A stretch of DNA of 64,000 bases from Adiantum capillus-veneris (Eukaryota; Streptophyta; Polypodiopsida; Polypodiales; Pteridaceae). Under the pieces are notes generated by a model. It was not told the origin of the DNA and did no database searches. It saw only the letters and a list, made by a program, of their open reading frames with translations. The translations under genes and the position numbers were made by a program. Location: positions 107,454,549-107,518,548 of the forward strand of contig CM043953.1 in NCBI GenBank assembly GCA_014529385.2, read 5' to 3'. Below are positions 29,885-42,617 of this stretch, piece by piece (the first letter of the stretch is position 1; every line of letters begins with the position of its first letter).

Positions 29885-30926
29885 GTACTCCGTGACGACT
29901 GTGTGCATGGGTTGAACAATCGTGTCTATGCATAGACTTGGTTGAATCTACCATGCTTTGAAGATCAATGCAATTCAAACCATTATGCTGTGCAAGAGTT
30001 GGGTCTTGAGTAATTAACTCAAGGGTTTCTTAGGTCGAGGTTTTCTTTTGCTGTCTCCTAAAGAGAAAATCTTGTAGCTTGTGTGCTCTTTGATTGATTG
30101 TACCATCAGGATGCTTTGGCATGTTGATTTCTTGAGCTGTCGGTATCAATATTGGTGGTTGCCGAACTTTTACCCACCATTGGTATCTTGGTTTTTCTTC
30201 AATGAAATGTTGTGGTCGAGTGTTTGAGACTTAACTCTCTGCTTCATCGGTTGTACAGTTTGCGGAGAAGATAAGTGCTCCTTGTTCCTCCAAATCCATT
30301 TTGTTTTAGCTTCTCTGCTCGGAGATGCTCCTCTTTGGTGTTTTGAACCTTGGAACCATCTTTGGTAGAGTAGATGATGTTTTGGGCACCCCAATTTGAC
30401 ACGGCTTGTCCTTAAGTTGTTCTTTCGGTACCCAGATATGCCTGACTCCTTGCATGCTACCTGTAGCATTTGTTTGTCGATAGGATGGAGAGGATTGATT
30501 GCTTCATGGTTTGTTATGCTAGGAAACTCCTTTCCATTCCTCCTTGCTAGGTGCACTTGGAACAATGAGTTGTCTGCCTTTAGGTGATAGCTTGAGTTGA
30601 TTGGTATCCCAATCTGGTACTGCCTTGTACGTCCGCATCCATGAGATTCCAAGAATCATTGTTTCATTCATGTGTTCATTTGGTAAGCATACAAACTGAT
30701 GAGGGCATGAACATCCATGTACTATCACATTTAAGTTGACTACTCCCAATATCGGTGTTGGGTTCTTGTTGCATCCTTTAATAATCGATATTCCTGCTGT
30801 CAAAGATTGACTTGCTGCTTTCCTGTACGTGGAATAACTGACTGCATTTATCCGAGCTCCTGTATCGACCAATGCATTTGTGCTATGATTGTTCAGTTGT
30901 ACTTTGATGTGAAGGTCAATTCCATC
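29885..30926 (-). pseudogene. Element A second protease, core and W-x-P-K tail (interrupted by C)
   Basis: The text crosses the C insertion in frame: the 45319-45485 helix leads into a strand and then LVDTGARINAVS (retropepsin Asp triplet), followed by MILGISWMRTYKAVPDW. Downstream frames hold HIWVPKEQL and related W/I-x-P-K repeats near 30400-30440. Frameshifts occur after about 30530. It is homologous in position and layout to B's second protease (12759-13988). Since A's first protease is deleted, this is the only one left in A. Confidence 0.75.
30922..30926. repeat. Target-site duplication of element C, left copy
   Basis: CCATC abuts the left LTR and recurs at 45319-45323. Confidence 0.9.
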
Positions 30927-31508
30927 TGTGCACGTCTATCGCACGTGTCAATGCAAGAACTTGCCGATACACTGTGTGCGAGCCACACATGGCTCCAAGC
31001 ACGCAACTAGCCTAAACTAGTAAGCTCAAAGATGGTGATGGTGTGTCACTCACCGCTCTACGCTTGCTGTCGTGGAGAATTTCTCACCGTGAAGAAGAAG
31101 GAGCCATTGCTGTGCCACGCTCAACCGCTTCGCCGCCGCCATGCCGTCGTCGCAATGCTCGATCGTACTTTCTCTCTCTCTCTCTCTCTCTCTCACACAT
31201 GCATACACACACACACAAGGAGATGAAGAAGAAGAAGATGGAGATGGAGCAAGAGCACTCTTCAATTGCACAAATGAAAGAATAAGTGAATTTTAGGTTT
31301 AGTTGACTTTTATACGAGCTCACTCCATTCACACTTGGGCGCCCATGCTTAGCCAACTAATCCATGGAATGTTCCAATTAGAGTGCGCCTCTCATCGGTG
31401 ATCACTCTTACCCTTTTCCTATTGGACCGACAAGCCCGGTACCTGACTCTACCAAATAAATAATATGGCGCCCGTTGTAGGTGATAGGAATGTGCGTGAG
31501 GGTTAACA
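30927..31508 (-). repeat. Element C 3' LTR
   Basis: Homologous to 44674-45318. It contains a CT/CA microsatellite at about 31169-31218 and a minus-strand TATAAAAG at 31307-31314. Short ORFs across the microsatellite are not genes. Confidence 0.92.
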
Positions 31509-31522
31509 TGCCCCCCTTCCTA
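31509..31522 (-). promoter_or_regulatory. Element C polypurine tract
   Basis: TGCCCCCCTTCCTA on plus, a purine tract on minus, adjoins the 3' LTR. Confidence 0.8.
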
Positions 31523-33128
31523 ATGTAGGTTCTGTCCTTGGAAGCTATTGAGTTGAAGCTTATTCGTTGAAGTGGAAGAGCATTTGAGATAAATGTCCTT
31601 AGCCTTCTTCAGTCACTGCAAAATCAAACAACATTGGCAAAGTAATTGCATTCTCAAATACAATTAAAAAGCATATGTAATTTTAGGCAGACAAATTGAT
31701 TGGTAGCATAATTCTAAACCATTTGTCAGCAATAAACATTAAATTACAATATAATCAAACACATAAACAGTTGTAAAGATAAAAAATTAAACAAGTATGG
31801 GGTCGCTAATTTAACGATCGAAAGGCACTAAAGATCGACTATTAATACCATGGGCAAACTTCTCAATTTTCTTTGGTCAATTAAGTTTTTTAATCGCGAG
31901 AGCCAAGTATTTCATGTCCAAGGGCTGACTAGAGGCTATACCTAGAAGACCTTGTAGATAAGCTAGGATAAAAGGAATTCTCATGAAATCATCGCCTGAT
32001 TGATTACCTTTTCTTTGGACCCCCAAAGTCTTTTCACAGTGATTCAATTTTGATGTGTGCTTATTTTGTATGCCTTGGGTTTTTTGCTTTTCAAGGAAAA
32101 GCGCCCACACTGGGAACCTCTAGGGCTCTAGTACCATAGGCGATACATGTGAGTGGAGTACCAAATCAAGCTGAGGTTTCCCTTCCAGCTTAAGATTTTA
32201 CATTGTGGCACTTTGATTTTTTGTTTGTTCGTTTTCAACATTTTAATTTTGTAACTTTGGGGGGTCATATAACACTGTTACCCTCCCCAGGCTCATCACA
32301 CTAGTAAACTCCCTTTATAATACTTAAGCTAAATGTCAATAGGGACTAAGCCCACTAGAAAGCCCTAGTACATTTCACACAATGTTGCCTAAATCAGATT
32401 AAGAACCTAAGTAACCATTGATAATTAGGAAGGCATTCCCCATGGTATTAAGAGAAAATCTCTAACACCTAGCTTGGTCAAACTAGCTTAGCTGGACTGC
32501 TTGATTTTTTAAACCTAAACAAGTGATTATGAAAAAAAATTACATTGAATTTAATGTTTGATACTAAGCAAATGTGCTGGATATTATGCTACCAATCACA
32601 ATTAAAGCAGACAAACATGGATGCAAAAAGATAAGGGGCAATGCTAATGGACAAGAAACACCTGTTTGTGTTGATGGCCATGCTTGATTTGAAGTGTGAA
32701 CGAGAGAAAGATTTCATGAAGATCCAAATCCTAACAATAGTAACACGTTCCTGTACACACTAGGAAACACAAAGAATACCTCTAGGAGGCACATCAGTGG
32801 AAAAAAAGAACTTTGCTAATCAATAAACTCTAAAACAAAAACACTCCTATCGTACTAATGTTACCTACCCTCCATCACTCGAGTGATGAGGATCAAAGGT
32901 GTTTTATGACATAGGTTTCTGTTTCAGTGTAGGAGATGTGAATGTGTAGGTTTGGGTCAATGTTTTGACTTTTATTGTGCATACTCGCTTGCTAATTGCT
33001 CTTGCTCTTTATTTTTTTGTTTTTTGTGAGTATAAGGCTTTATATATACATTCCCTAAGATTGGTGATTGAGAGGTCATGGAAAGAAGGTTGCGAGGGAA
33101 GCAAGTGAATGATGGATATTAGCAAACA
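31523..33128. other. Element C spacer between the two polypurine tracts
   Basis: AT-rich, about 1.6 kb. One 77-codon minus ORF (31877-32110) has no recognised relative. It corresponds in position to the spacer and accessory region of A and B, but I see no accessory gene and no palindrome array. Confidence 0.6.
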
Positions 33129-33141
33129 CTCCCCCCTTCCT
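33129..33141 (-). promoter_or_regulatory. Element C internal polypurine tract
   Basis: CTCCCCCCTTCCT on plus lies after the last coding fragment, about 1.6 kb before the terminal PPT. A and B have the same two-tract arrangement. Confidence 0.6.
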
Positions 33142-33149
33142 TGGATAGA

Positions 33150-34516
33150 TCATACTGTTTGAAATGTGCTCGTCACCCTTTGAAACCAATTGCTCCAGTT
33201 GGTAATAGGTGAGGATTTTTGCCAGTAGTTTTCTATTACCTTAGGTGCCTCATCGAGTTGCAAGGGTGGTAAGGTACTCTCCCAGGATCGAACTTGAAGT
33301 GGTTCATCAGGTGATTCTTGAACACTGGGAGGTGTGGATTCCTTTGTAGCTTCATGGAGGTCCACTATTGTAGGTCGAGGATGTGGAGAAGCTTTACCTC
33401 TATGGATGCATTACATGAGGAGCTAGAAGCTTCATGGGACTCCCCCCTTCCTGAGGTAGGTGGAAAAAATCATTCTTTCTTCGGTACCCAAACTAGCTCT
33501 GGAGCGGGTGTGTAACATTCAATGATTTTTTCTTTCCACGATTGTCAATTTGTTTTGGAGCTACGAGATTGGGCTCACATGGGTCAGGTGACAAGGAAGA
33601 ACACAAGCTACGTTTTGGCACCCGGATTTGATCATTTCCTTGATAGTATCCTTGGGCTTCCAATAGTCTTTTGGGAATCCACCGCCACATTTCCTTACAT
33701 TTCTTGGGGCGAGTGGAATGTTTCTTACAAGGCTTCTGTTTTTTAGCACTAGCTATGGTTGCTAAAGAAGATTTAGGGACCCACTTGTATGTTTGCTTTG
33801 TTATATGAGGATGAGTCTTGTCAGAAGCTATATGCATTGCTTCTATCATATTTAAGGGTACGGGCATTTCATCCCCCTCAGGTGTTACCCAGATCATCCC
33901 CCTATTTCCCCAAGTGTTTATGGTTGCTACTAGGTGGACCCAATCCACATTGTCCGACTCAGTCATCCCAGGTAGTACATCCATATAAGGAGAATCTTTC
34001 CCAACATCAGTGTCCGCTTTACACGTGTAACAATACTGCAATGGGGCCGAGTGAACGGTGGTGTCAGATCTATGATCAATTATAAACATGTATCCTAGAG
34101 GATGTGCTCGACTAGTTACAAGATCCACTCGAATGACAGAATATTGGAGCTGCAAGTAGACATGGTTTTTAGACCAGTCATGCACCATTTTTGCTTCCCT
34201 CATGAAAGGACGTCCTAAGATCATCTCAAATGCCATAGTGTGCTTGGAGAAATCCATGACAATGAAGGTAATTCTTATTTTATGTCCAAAGACCTTGATC
34301 TTGAGATCTTCTAGCATCCCAACAGGTTTAATAATAGACCCATTGGCCATCTTCACTACTATGGTTGTGGTCACAAGGGGAGGTCTTCCCATAGTTTCCC
34401 AGCAATTTTTAGTCACAATGCTAACCCCAGCGCCACCATCAAGGATTCCCTTCACAATTAATCCCTTAGTAGTGATTGGTATGGTCGCATTGGATTCACC
34501 ACCCTGAAAGTATTAT
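33150..34516 (-). pseudogene. Element C protease and W-V-P-K tail
   Basis: The retropepsin-like core resembles B protease 1: ILDGGAGVSIVT (Asp present, but the usual D-S/T-G is D-G-G) and MILGRPFMREAKM. About 60 residues resembling B's protease-RT linker follow (VDWVHLVATI), then the frame passes straight into W/I-x-P-K repeats (YKWVPKS, WRWIPKR, QIRVPKR), which in B lie only after integrase. So RT, integrase and the second protease core were removed by one deletion. A further LVWVPKK lies in another frame near 33487-33510. A stop interrupts the frame upstream near 34512. Confidence 0.78.
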
Positions 34517-37500
34517 CCCAACTTGTTAACAGGTATTTCTATAACAAGGCTCTCATCTAGGTTGGGTTGTGGATCTAAGTGTTCCTCTATATTGGCATCT
34601 CCCCAGCTCCATCCATCTGTGCAAATTGTGGTAGCCAAAACTTTAGTTCTCCATTGAGGAAGGCTCGAAGAGCTGAGACTAGCTCAGGGTATTTATATAG
34701 TTTGGACATGATGGTGGTTCTAACTTCTGAAGACATGAAATCCATCAATTTTGCAATGTTTAACGACACCTTTTTGGACTTCAGTCCCTTGAAGTGGGGA
34801 AGATGGTATCTCCATTTCTTTGATAGGATCAGGTAGTCCCTCAGTAAACATTCTTTCCATCAAGAAGTGAGGACGCCCACTTTCCCATGACTTTAAGTCA
34901 CTTTCTTGTTGGATGACACTAGGTATGGGTCTATGGACTTGGTGAGGTTGTTGTTGCGTAGGGAACATGGTGTTTGTAATTTGGATCTTCCTAGGTGCTG
35001 GTACTAGATCCCTTTGGGTATCTTCTACCAAAATCCTTAATTGCTTAACTCTCTCAATCTCCTCTGTAGGGTTTGGGTAAGTTCCTATCTTCTTTTTGGA
35101 TCGCCATTGTGGCTCATGAAGATCTTCCTTGTTGGTTTCTATGTTAGTGGTCGTTTTGGTCTCCATGGTTTCACCTGAATCAGAATCTTCTTCAGCGTCG
35201 TTCATATTTACGGGGTCATCACCAGTCCCTATGTTGGTCTTTGAACTGGGGTCTGACTTCGCTGCTTTTTGTGATCTCTTTCTTCGTGTTTTCTTCTTTT
35301 TCTGAGATTGGGCAATTGATGCCGTGTCTCTTTCCTCAAGAATATAATTTTGTTTTTGGAGCATCGATCGTGTGAGTACGTTTACTGATACCACGGGTGT
35401 ACTTGGTGATGGCTCCTCGGTAACTTCAATCAAGTTTAATGGCGTGATCTTCGGTGTGTTTGGATTATTTGGACATTGGGCAATCAAATGATCTATGCCA
35501 CATCGATTACACATGAGTATCGGCATTGTAGACGTGCTCGCTTGATTGGTTTGCATTAGTGTGGCGTTCTTTTGTAGCCTAATAGGACACTCGGCTACAC
35601 GATGTGGACCTCCACACTCATAGCATTACAGAGGTGGTCTCTTAGCAGTGTAATTGATATTTTGGCCTCTTACCACAAGAGCAGCTACTTGATATACAGG
35701 TTTGACTTGTCCCCAATAGTCCTCCATGTAGTATTGTGGACTTTCTTCAAGCACATCCATCCCATAGGAAATATTAGGGTCCATATCTTCCTAACAACCT
35801 TCCAAACAAGCAATAGATGATTCACAACCCACTTGATTCACATAAGTGATTCTCGGATGTGGTGTTTGCGGTCCTACCACTGTAGGTGGTAAGGGTGTTG
35901 TTTGAACAACATTTTGGGCCCTAGGGACCATGTGTTGTGCTGTTTGTTCAAGAGGTGGGGTCGGCATCAATGCAGGCACTCGAGGTGTGTCTGTCCATGC
36001 TAAGGTTGGTCTATTGGCCATCGTGCGCTTAAATACTATGCAATCCTTAGCTTGATGACCATACCTCCCACAGGCATTGCAATTCCCATTGAATTTTACT
36101 CTAAAAGTAGGGAATTCACTGGTACTCTGCGGTCCATAGCATACTGAGCACCATTGTTGCTCCCTTCTTGGATACATATGATTGTTTTGCGGAGCACGAT
36201 TGTCTCTAAGACTCTCTTGAATAGCCTTGGTGAGATCTGCTAAAGTCATCTCAGATATCTTTGGCTCCTTAGCAGTAGACTTTAGGGTCATTGGCTGATG
36301 CCCTGATGCTTGCGAGGTAATAGATTTAGGCTCAACAGACACTCTTTCTCCTTGAATCATTAAATTATCCTCCAATTGGATCGCATTGGTGGTGACTGCT
36401 TCCCAAGTGGTGATACCTCTAATGACTAGGCCATTGTAGATATCCTCATGTTGCAATCCCCTAATGAATCTATCAAGAAATTGGTTATTGTTGAAGCATT
36501 CATTTGGATTACACCGAGAATTCAAATTCTTTAAGCGACTAATAAAGTCTCTCACCGACTCTCCTTCCTCTCGTTGGGCTTTCTGGACCTGAGAGGCTAC
36601 ACCCCAAAGCACTCCCTCTCATATGTATTCTTTCAAAAACAGTCTCCTAAGAGTAGGGTAAAATCTTTTTTTCTTCCACCCTTAGGGTTCCATACCAATC
36701 CCCTGCCTTCCCACTTAATGTTAGGCTTAAAGCATTACTCTTATGCAGGTCATTGTGTTCTCCTAGAGAATCGCATATTTGTTCAAACACTTCAATATGC
36801 TTTCTCACATCCCCGTCTCCACTAAATTTTTGTGTGAGCTTAGCTATTTGTACTGCCTTACTTCTAGGCTCTCTATCAGGCGTGTTACGCATATTGTCAG
36901 CAATAGATCGACCAATAGATTGAGAAAATGTTGCCAAGTCACCTAAGTGAGCAGGCACCGTGGGTGAAAGCGCTCCAGAGACTACATGTGGAATAGGTAT
37001 TGGCATTGGGCTTGGTGCATAGGAAGCCCTTGGATTCCAGGTTGGGTACGATGTTGTGCCATGTGATGGCCCAAAGTTCATATGTGTGGCCCTAGGCATA
37101 GCAGACATCGGATGTGACATGCTAATGCTAGCCGGTATGGTCCCATGGAAATAAGAGCTTGGGCGTTGTGGTTGTGGAGCATAGGAAGTTGAAACAATGG
37201 GAGGGGTAGGGATTACATGAGTGTGATGATCCATAGGTGCATACGATTGGTGCACACTTGTAGGTTGCAGGCATTGAGCTACCATGTAGTGGTGCTTTAC
37301 TAACAAATGAGGTCCATGGCGTGTTTCTCGCCATGCCCATCATTGGGGTAGGCACGATAGTCGTGGTGTCATCAAGAGAAAGATGAGTTAGACTTGGAAA
37401 AGTAAAGCTATCACTTGTAGGCTTAGATTGCACTGAGACCCCTGGCAAAACAACATATGGAGGATCCATCGGACTTACCGAGGGAGTCTCCATTTGCGAT

Positions 37501-37562
37501 AAGGTCGGTTGTTTAGCATTTCCTGTATCCAAGAATCTCATGAGACTCGTTGAAGGCATCAT
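34517..37562 (-). pseudogene. gag: Element C gag, capsid and nucleocapsid part
   Basis: Fragments in shifting frames. 36647-37306 holds a Pro/Ser/Thr/His-rich stretch and a capsid-like segment (QKFSGDGDVRKHIEVFEQ, GKAGDWYGTL). 35791-36612 continues with EGESVRDFISRLKNLN and a canonical knuckle CNACGRYGHQAKDC. After a stop come CYECGGPH-type and CNRCGIDHLIAQC knuckles (35480-35630), then a basic, Ser/Thr-rich tail. Frameshifts and stops make it non-functional. A near-identical but intact piece (about 35440-35825) is captured in B at 14814-15193. Confidence 0.8.
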
Positions 37563-37745
37563 TAGGAAAAATATGAACCCTCTAGGGGCCCTTTGGGATT
37601 AAGGTTAATTAGAGGTCAGCCAATAGGAAGAGGGTGGTGGACACACTCTATACCCTCAAAAAGTAGGGGGACAAGGTAGCCTTACACCTCTTAATTGTCT
37701 CTTACCTAGTGAGAAGGTAAGGGAGGTGGCTAAGGGAAAGAGGGA

Positions 37746-37765
37746 GGGGGGGGGGGCGGGGGGGG
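37746..37765. repeat. G-rich run
   Basis: Two long G runs separated by one C. Confidence 0.9.
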
Positions 37766-39663
37766 ACCACTTTGACCTCTTTTCCCCCACTTTTTGGCCC
37801 GGATTTAAAAATACACTAAAAATTTTAAATTTTCAAAAAATTTCAAATTTCAAGTTTTCCCTCTTTAAAAGGTCCCCAAACCTATTTCATGGTCAAAAAA
37901 GTATTTTTGACCTTCAAAAGTTAAAAACGTGCACTAAAAAATCCAAAAAATTGATTTAAAAATAAATAAATCAAAACATCATTTTCACCCTCCAAAGTCT
38001 TTCCAAACCTATTCTATAGCTAAAAAGTGTTTTTCTCTCTCTACAAACCCTTTTCCAAGCTCTCCATTGCTGCAACAACCACATGCACCCCCTATAGTCC
38101 ATCATTATCTCTCTGCTAGCTTTCTCCCACCTCCATTGTAGTACCAAGCAAGCTCCTCCTCCATCTCTTCCCCTTGCCCACCACATAGTTTCACACCTAG
38201 CTCCTCTCCCTTCTCTCATCTCCATTACAAATGAAACAAGATTCTACTCCTTCTACTTTCATTCACTCACACTACATGGAAACCTCTACTCCCGAAGGTG
38301 GCAAAAGTATGAGCTCACATGAGTTGCATACCACAACAATAGGAGGTGTGAATATCGCGTGGGCATTGCAAGGGTTCATCTCCAACATAAAGATAGAAGG
38401 GTAAGAAAACTACCCTTGTAGCTTACATTCAGAGCTTAACATCATCTCCATCTTTAAGTTTATCATGCTGGAGAGAATTAACCTCTTTATGGATTTCAGT
38501 GTTTAGGCTTCACACCTCATAACACTGGGTGGTGCTATTTTGTTGATGACTTTGGTGCGCCATCTATAGTTGTGTAGCATGTGATTTGAGTCTCACAATG
38601 TAAGTAAGTTGTGTTATCTATGGAGAGTTGTCAAAGATTTTTCTTGTAATTTATTCTTCGTATAATTGTCATTAGATAATTGGAATGATATCATTTTGTA
38701 CTTTATAACTTTGTGCTCACATAATCTTTTGTTTACTTACAGATTCAACTTGTTTTAAGAGGACATGAGCAAGCAACCATGTGCAGAGATGGAAATCACT
38801 CTATTTTTGTTCCTTGAGGAACCTTTCATTACCATGTTAAAAGATTTTGATAAGAATAGTAGGTGTTTTTTAGAATCTTGAACCAATAGGGACTCTCTAG
38901 GAGCTCTCATAGAAGCCATCCATATAGTACTACTATCTTCCCTAGTGTCATAGACACACAAATACTCAAGTGTATATGAATCTCTAGATGAGGAAGACAA
39001 ATACTTGTAAGATAAGCCTAACAGCAACAACATTGTCTCCATTTGTAATTATTTTTCATGAGGCTGGATTCCTCTATAAATGCAATATAAATATGTTTTT
39101 TTGTTAAATGGTGTCGTATTGAGTGAAAGTATTTAATTTAGATTACTGAAGTTTCATACAGATCTGAGAAATATTGTTTACTTTTATGGATATTTTGATT
39201 TGCCTGTACGATGATTCAAGTCGCAAGTCTTAATCACTCCACCTTGAAGAAATTCAAGCAATATTTTGATTTCAGTTTAATCATTAATGGTTATTCTTAT
39301 TAAAGTGGATCATAAACTTTGTCAAGATGTCCTCATTTGGGGATGTTGAATATATATCATTAGCAATGTTTCACAAGAACACTAGGTGGACACAAGGAAG
39401 TAAAAATTGGCTCCTTGTTTGGTCGATTTCTAGTGTTTAATGTTTAGTGCACAGGATTTGTGAGGCCGTTGACATGGGGAGTTCACTAAAGTATATGTAA
39501 CATAGCACATGTGTTCAACAGAAGGGATTTTATATTCTCGTAAAGTTGCAGAAACATGTGTAGATAAGGCCTATAAGGGGTACTTTTAATCCATTCTAGT
39601 GAACGCACGTGAATTAGGAAAATTTTACAAAGTGAATGCTTCGGACCTTTGAACACAAAGAAA

Positions 39664-39689
39664 GGGGGGGGGGGGGGGGGGGGGGGGGG
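39664..39689. repeat. Poly(G) run of 26
   Basis: An uninterrupted homopolymer. Its exact length is likely unreliable in any assembly. Confidence 0.85.
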
Positions 39690-39786
39690 CTCTAATTACA
39701 TCTGAGGGAAAAGAAGTGGAATTTGTACTGTCATGTTGCATAAAGATTTTCTTTCACTTAATCTTAAAAAAAATTGGTATCCTGGG

Positions 39787-40578
39787 GTGCAGACAAGGCC
39801 ATATAATGCAAAAAAAGGGGTGGCCACAAGGGCGCATAGTGAGCCATCCAAAACTGCTGGATGGGCCATATGTGGGCCCTTATGGCCACCCTTTTTTTTG
39901 CATAATTAGGCTATTGCTGTACTACAGAACCCTGGAAAAGATGAGATGAACCTAAAATTGAACTTTTCAAGAACATTATGCCTTCCTTCAACTCAGCTTA
40001 CTAGTTCCCTGCACCAAAAGGGCAAATCACATTGGACAGTATAAAAATCTAGTCTCATGCTGCATAAACATCTGGTTTCATCAAATATTAACATTCTTGC
40101 TATTATAAGGGGCAGACAAGGCCATATAATGCAAAAAAAAGGGTGGCCACAAGGGCGCGCAGGTGAGCCATCCAAAACTGTTGGATGGGCCATCTGCGCG
40201 CCCTTGTGGCCACCCTTTTTTTTGCATAATTAGGCTATTGTTACACTCCAGGACCTTGGAAAAGGTGAGATGAATGTAAAATTTAACTTTTCAAGCACAT
40301 TATGCCTTCCTTCAACTCAACTTACTAGTTCCCTGCCCCAAAAGGCCAAATCACATTGGACAATATAAAAATCTAGTCTCATGCTACATAAACATCTGGT
40401 TTCATCAGCTATCAACATTTTTGCTATCCTAAGGGGCAAACAAAGCTAGAAAATGCAAAAAAAGGGTGGCCACAAGGGCGCGCAGATGAGCCATCCAAAA
40501 CTGCTTGATGGGCCATCTACGCGCCCTTGTGGCCACCCTTTTTTTTGCATTTTCTAGCTTTGTTTGCCCCTTAGGATG
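39787..40578. repeat. Three tandem hairpin units, period about 317 bp
   Basis: Each unit carries an inverted repeat around AAAGGGTGGCCACAAGGGCG ... its reverse complement. The hairpins lie at about 39787-39912, 40107-40232 and 40421-40578. Units are joined by similar about 200-bp spacers (ending ...CTGGTTTCATCA). The third hairpin is almost fully palindromic, with arms of about 70 bp ending CTAAGGGGCAAACAAAG. ORFs crossing them are artefacts. Confidence 0.85.
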
Positions 40579-42375
40579 ACAAAAATGTTAATATTTGATT
40601 TAAATTTAACTCTTCATGGCCAAAACCACTTAACTTAAAACACATGGATAAACCGAAAAGCCAAATCACTATGGAGACAGTAGACACAACTTTTTAATCA
40701 TTTTGTCATTGCAAAGTCATCTGAAATGATGTGAGCCTCGACAACTTCTTGAATAGCCTCCAACGCTATTGCTTGCATTTTATACTGATTTCCATAGCTT
40801 TGAAGCACCTCCTTCACCGTGTGAGCATATTTTTGATGCATGGCCATGATTCAAGTGTTAAGTTTTTTTTTAATAAAAAGTGTTGAACTTTTCGGTTGTT
40901 TTCAACAGCTTCTAGATTTCAATCGGCTCCGAATCTGTCTGGGCTTGTCTCACATGAATTTGTTCATGTCATGGCGTTCTTCGACCATCATGTGATGAGA
41001 AAAAATCATATCTTGCTCGCATTCTCCAAAAATCAACGTGCAAGTTGACAATTTATTTAAAAATGATGTAAAACATACATTTTTTACTTTTTTCTTAATC
41101 TACAGGCTCCAACGAGCATTAAAACCATGGAATCTGAAAATACTCAAAGAACCATTGTTTTTTATTGTGTTAAGGACTGTATTTCCTACATACAAAACTT
41201 TCCCAAAATCTTGCCCTAACACCTTCAAAAGTGGCTTCCAAGGAGTGTACTCGGTCAAAATTTGAAACTGAAGAAAAACAATCAGAATGAACTCCTAGAC
41301 TGTGTATAAACTTTAGAATAACCAAAATTTCCTTCAAAAAAAAGTTATGCTAAAAATTTGAAAATAGCCCCCCATTGGACTCTCCACAACGATAGAAGTC
41401 AAAGGGTTCAAGGAGAGGTATGGTGTCACAAGTGCATGGTGGGAATCTCATCGAGGTTTATTATGTCAAGATCTCTTGTACTTTATCATGTCTTCTCATG
41501 TACAATCTTACCAAAAAAAAAAATGACACTTTAAATGACTACAAATCTTATTTAACTTATCAAACAATCTAAAATATGGTAGACCAAGAGTGCTCTTACA
41601 CATCAACAAACAAAAAAGTCCAAACTTCTTCTCATTAACTTTGATAAACATACATTCGTGAACAACTTCCAAGGGGTAGTGCAGTCATAGTTCTTACATC
41701 CATTCCATGACATGGTATGCTCATGGGGTGACCTATCATATAAAAATATCTCTGGTGGGGGTGCCCTCATGTTAGAAAAGGGTGTGCGGCTGATGAAAAG
41801 TTGTTGTATTGTCCTACTAGGGATCTCTCCATGTTAGCATATTGATTTTTGGTGTAGTGGGAGCCACATTGCTTGAGGAGAGCTTTGTGCCACCGTAAAA
41901 GCTTCATGTTATGCTAGTTCCTTGAGCCATTCTTGCATTAGGATGAGATTACCCACCTCTAATAAGGATGGATTTGAAGCACCTACCTGCAAGATGTAAC
42001 AAAGAAGGCTATTTTAGAGGAAAAGTGGTGACACTTGACCTCTCTAACCTGCACCCACTGTTTCTTGTAATGCCACTGTTTTGAGCTGAAGAGCTTGACA
42101 TTCGTGCATCCACGAATGCAAAGAAGCACCTGCACCCATACACAACCAATTGCAATAGCCTAACAAGCCTATTTGTCCCCTCCCAAGATATTGAAGAACC
42201 ATACACATTCGTCTCACCGACAGTATGACGATCTTGGGATGACCTCTGCTCACCCTCACGTGCGGCCTTCGGTGCAAACACCGCGGACAAGCAATATGTA
42301 CACTTTTGTTGTGCGGAGTACATCGTGGTGGAGGCATACGATTTGTGATGTCTGTGAGCACCATGGCAGCTGTTG

Positions 42376-42617
42376 CGTGAGGAAGCAAAGAATGAAAAGA
42401 AAGAGGGGGGAGGGAGAGGGAGGAACATGGGAGGAGAGAAGGGGGCAGAGGGGGAGAGGGAGAGAGAGGGGAGGAGGAGGAGGGAAGGGGGTAGAGAGGG
42501 AGAGGAGAGGAACATGGGAGGAGAGAAGGGGGCAGAGGGGGGAGAGGGAGAGAGAGGGGAGGAGGAGGAGAGAAGGGGGTAGGGAGGGAGAGGAGAGGGA
42601 GAGAGGAGGAGAGAACA
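42376..42617. repeat. Homopurine tract with an 87-bp tandem duplication
   Basis: About 240 bases are nearly all A/G on plus. The unit 42421-42507, starting AGGAACATGGGAGGAG, repeats at 42508-42594. ORFs over it are compositional artefacts. Confidence 0.88.

Noticed and set aside
40421-40578. Calling the hairpin a microRNA gene
   Set aside because: The arms are too long and too perfect, and the units are tandem. Without small-RNA data only a hairpin repeat can be stated.
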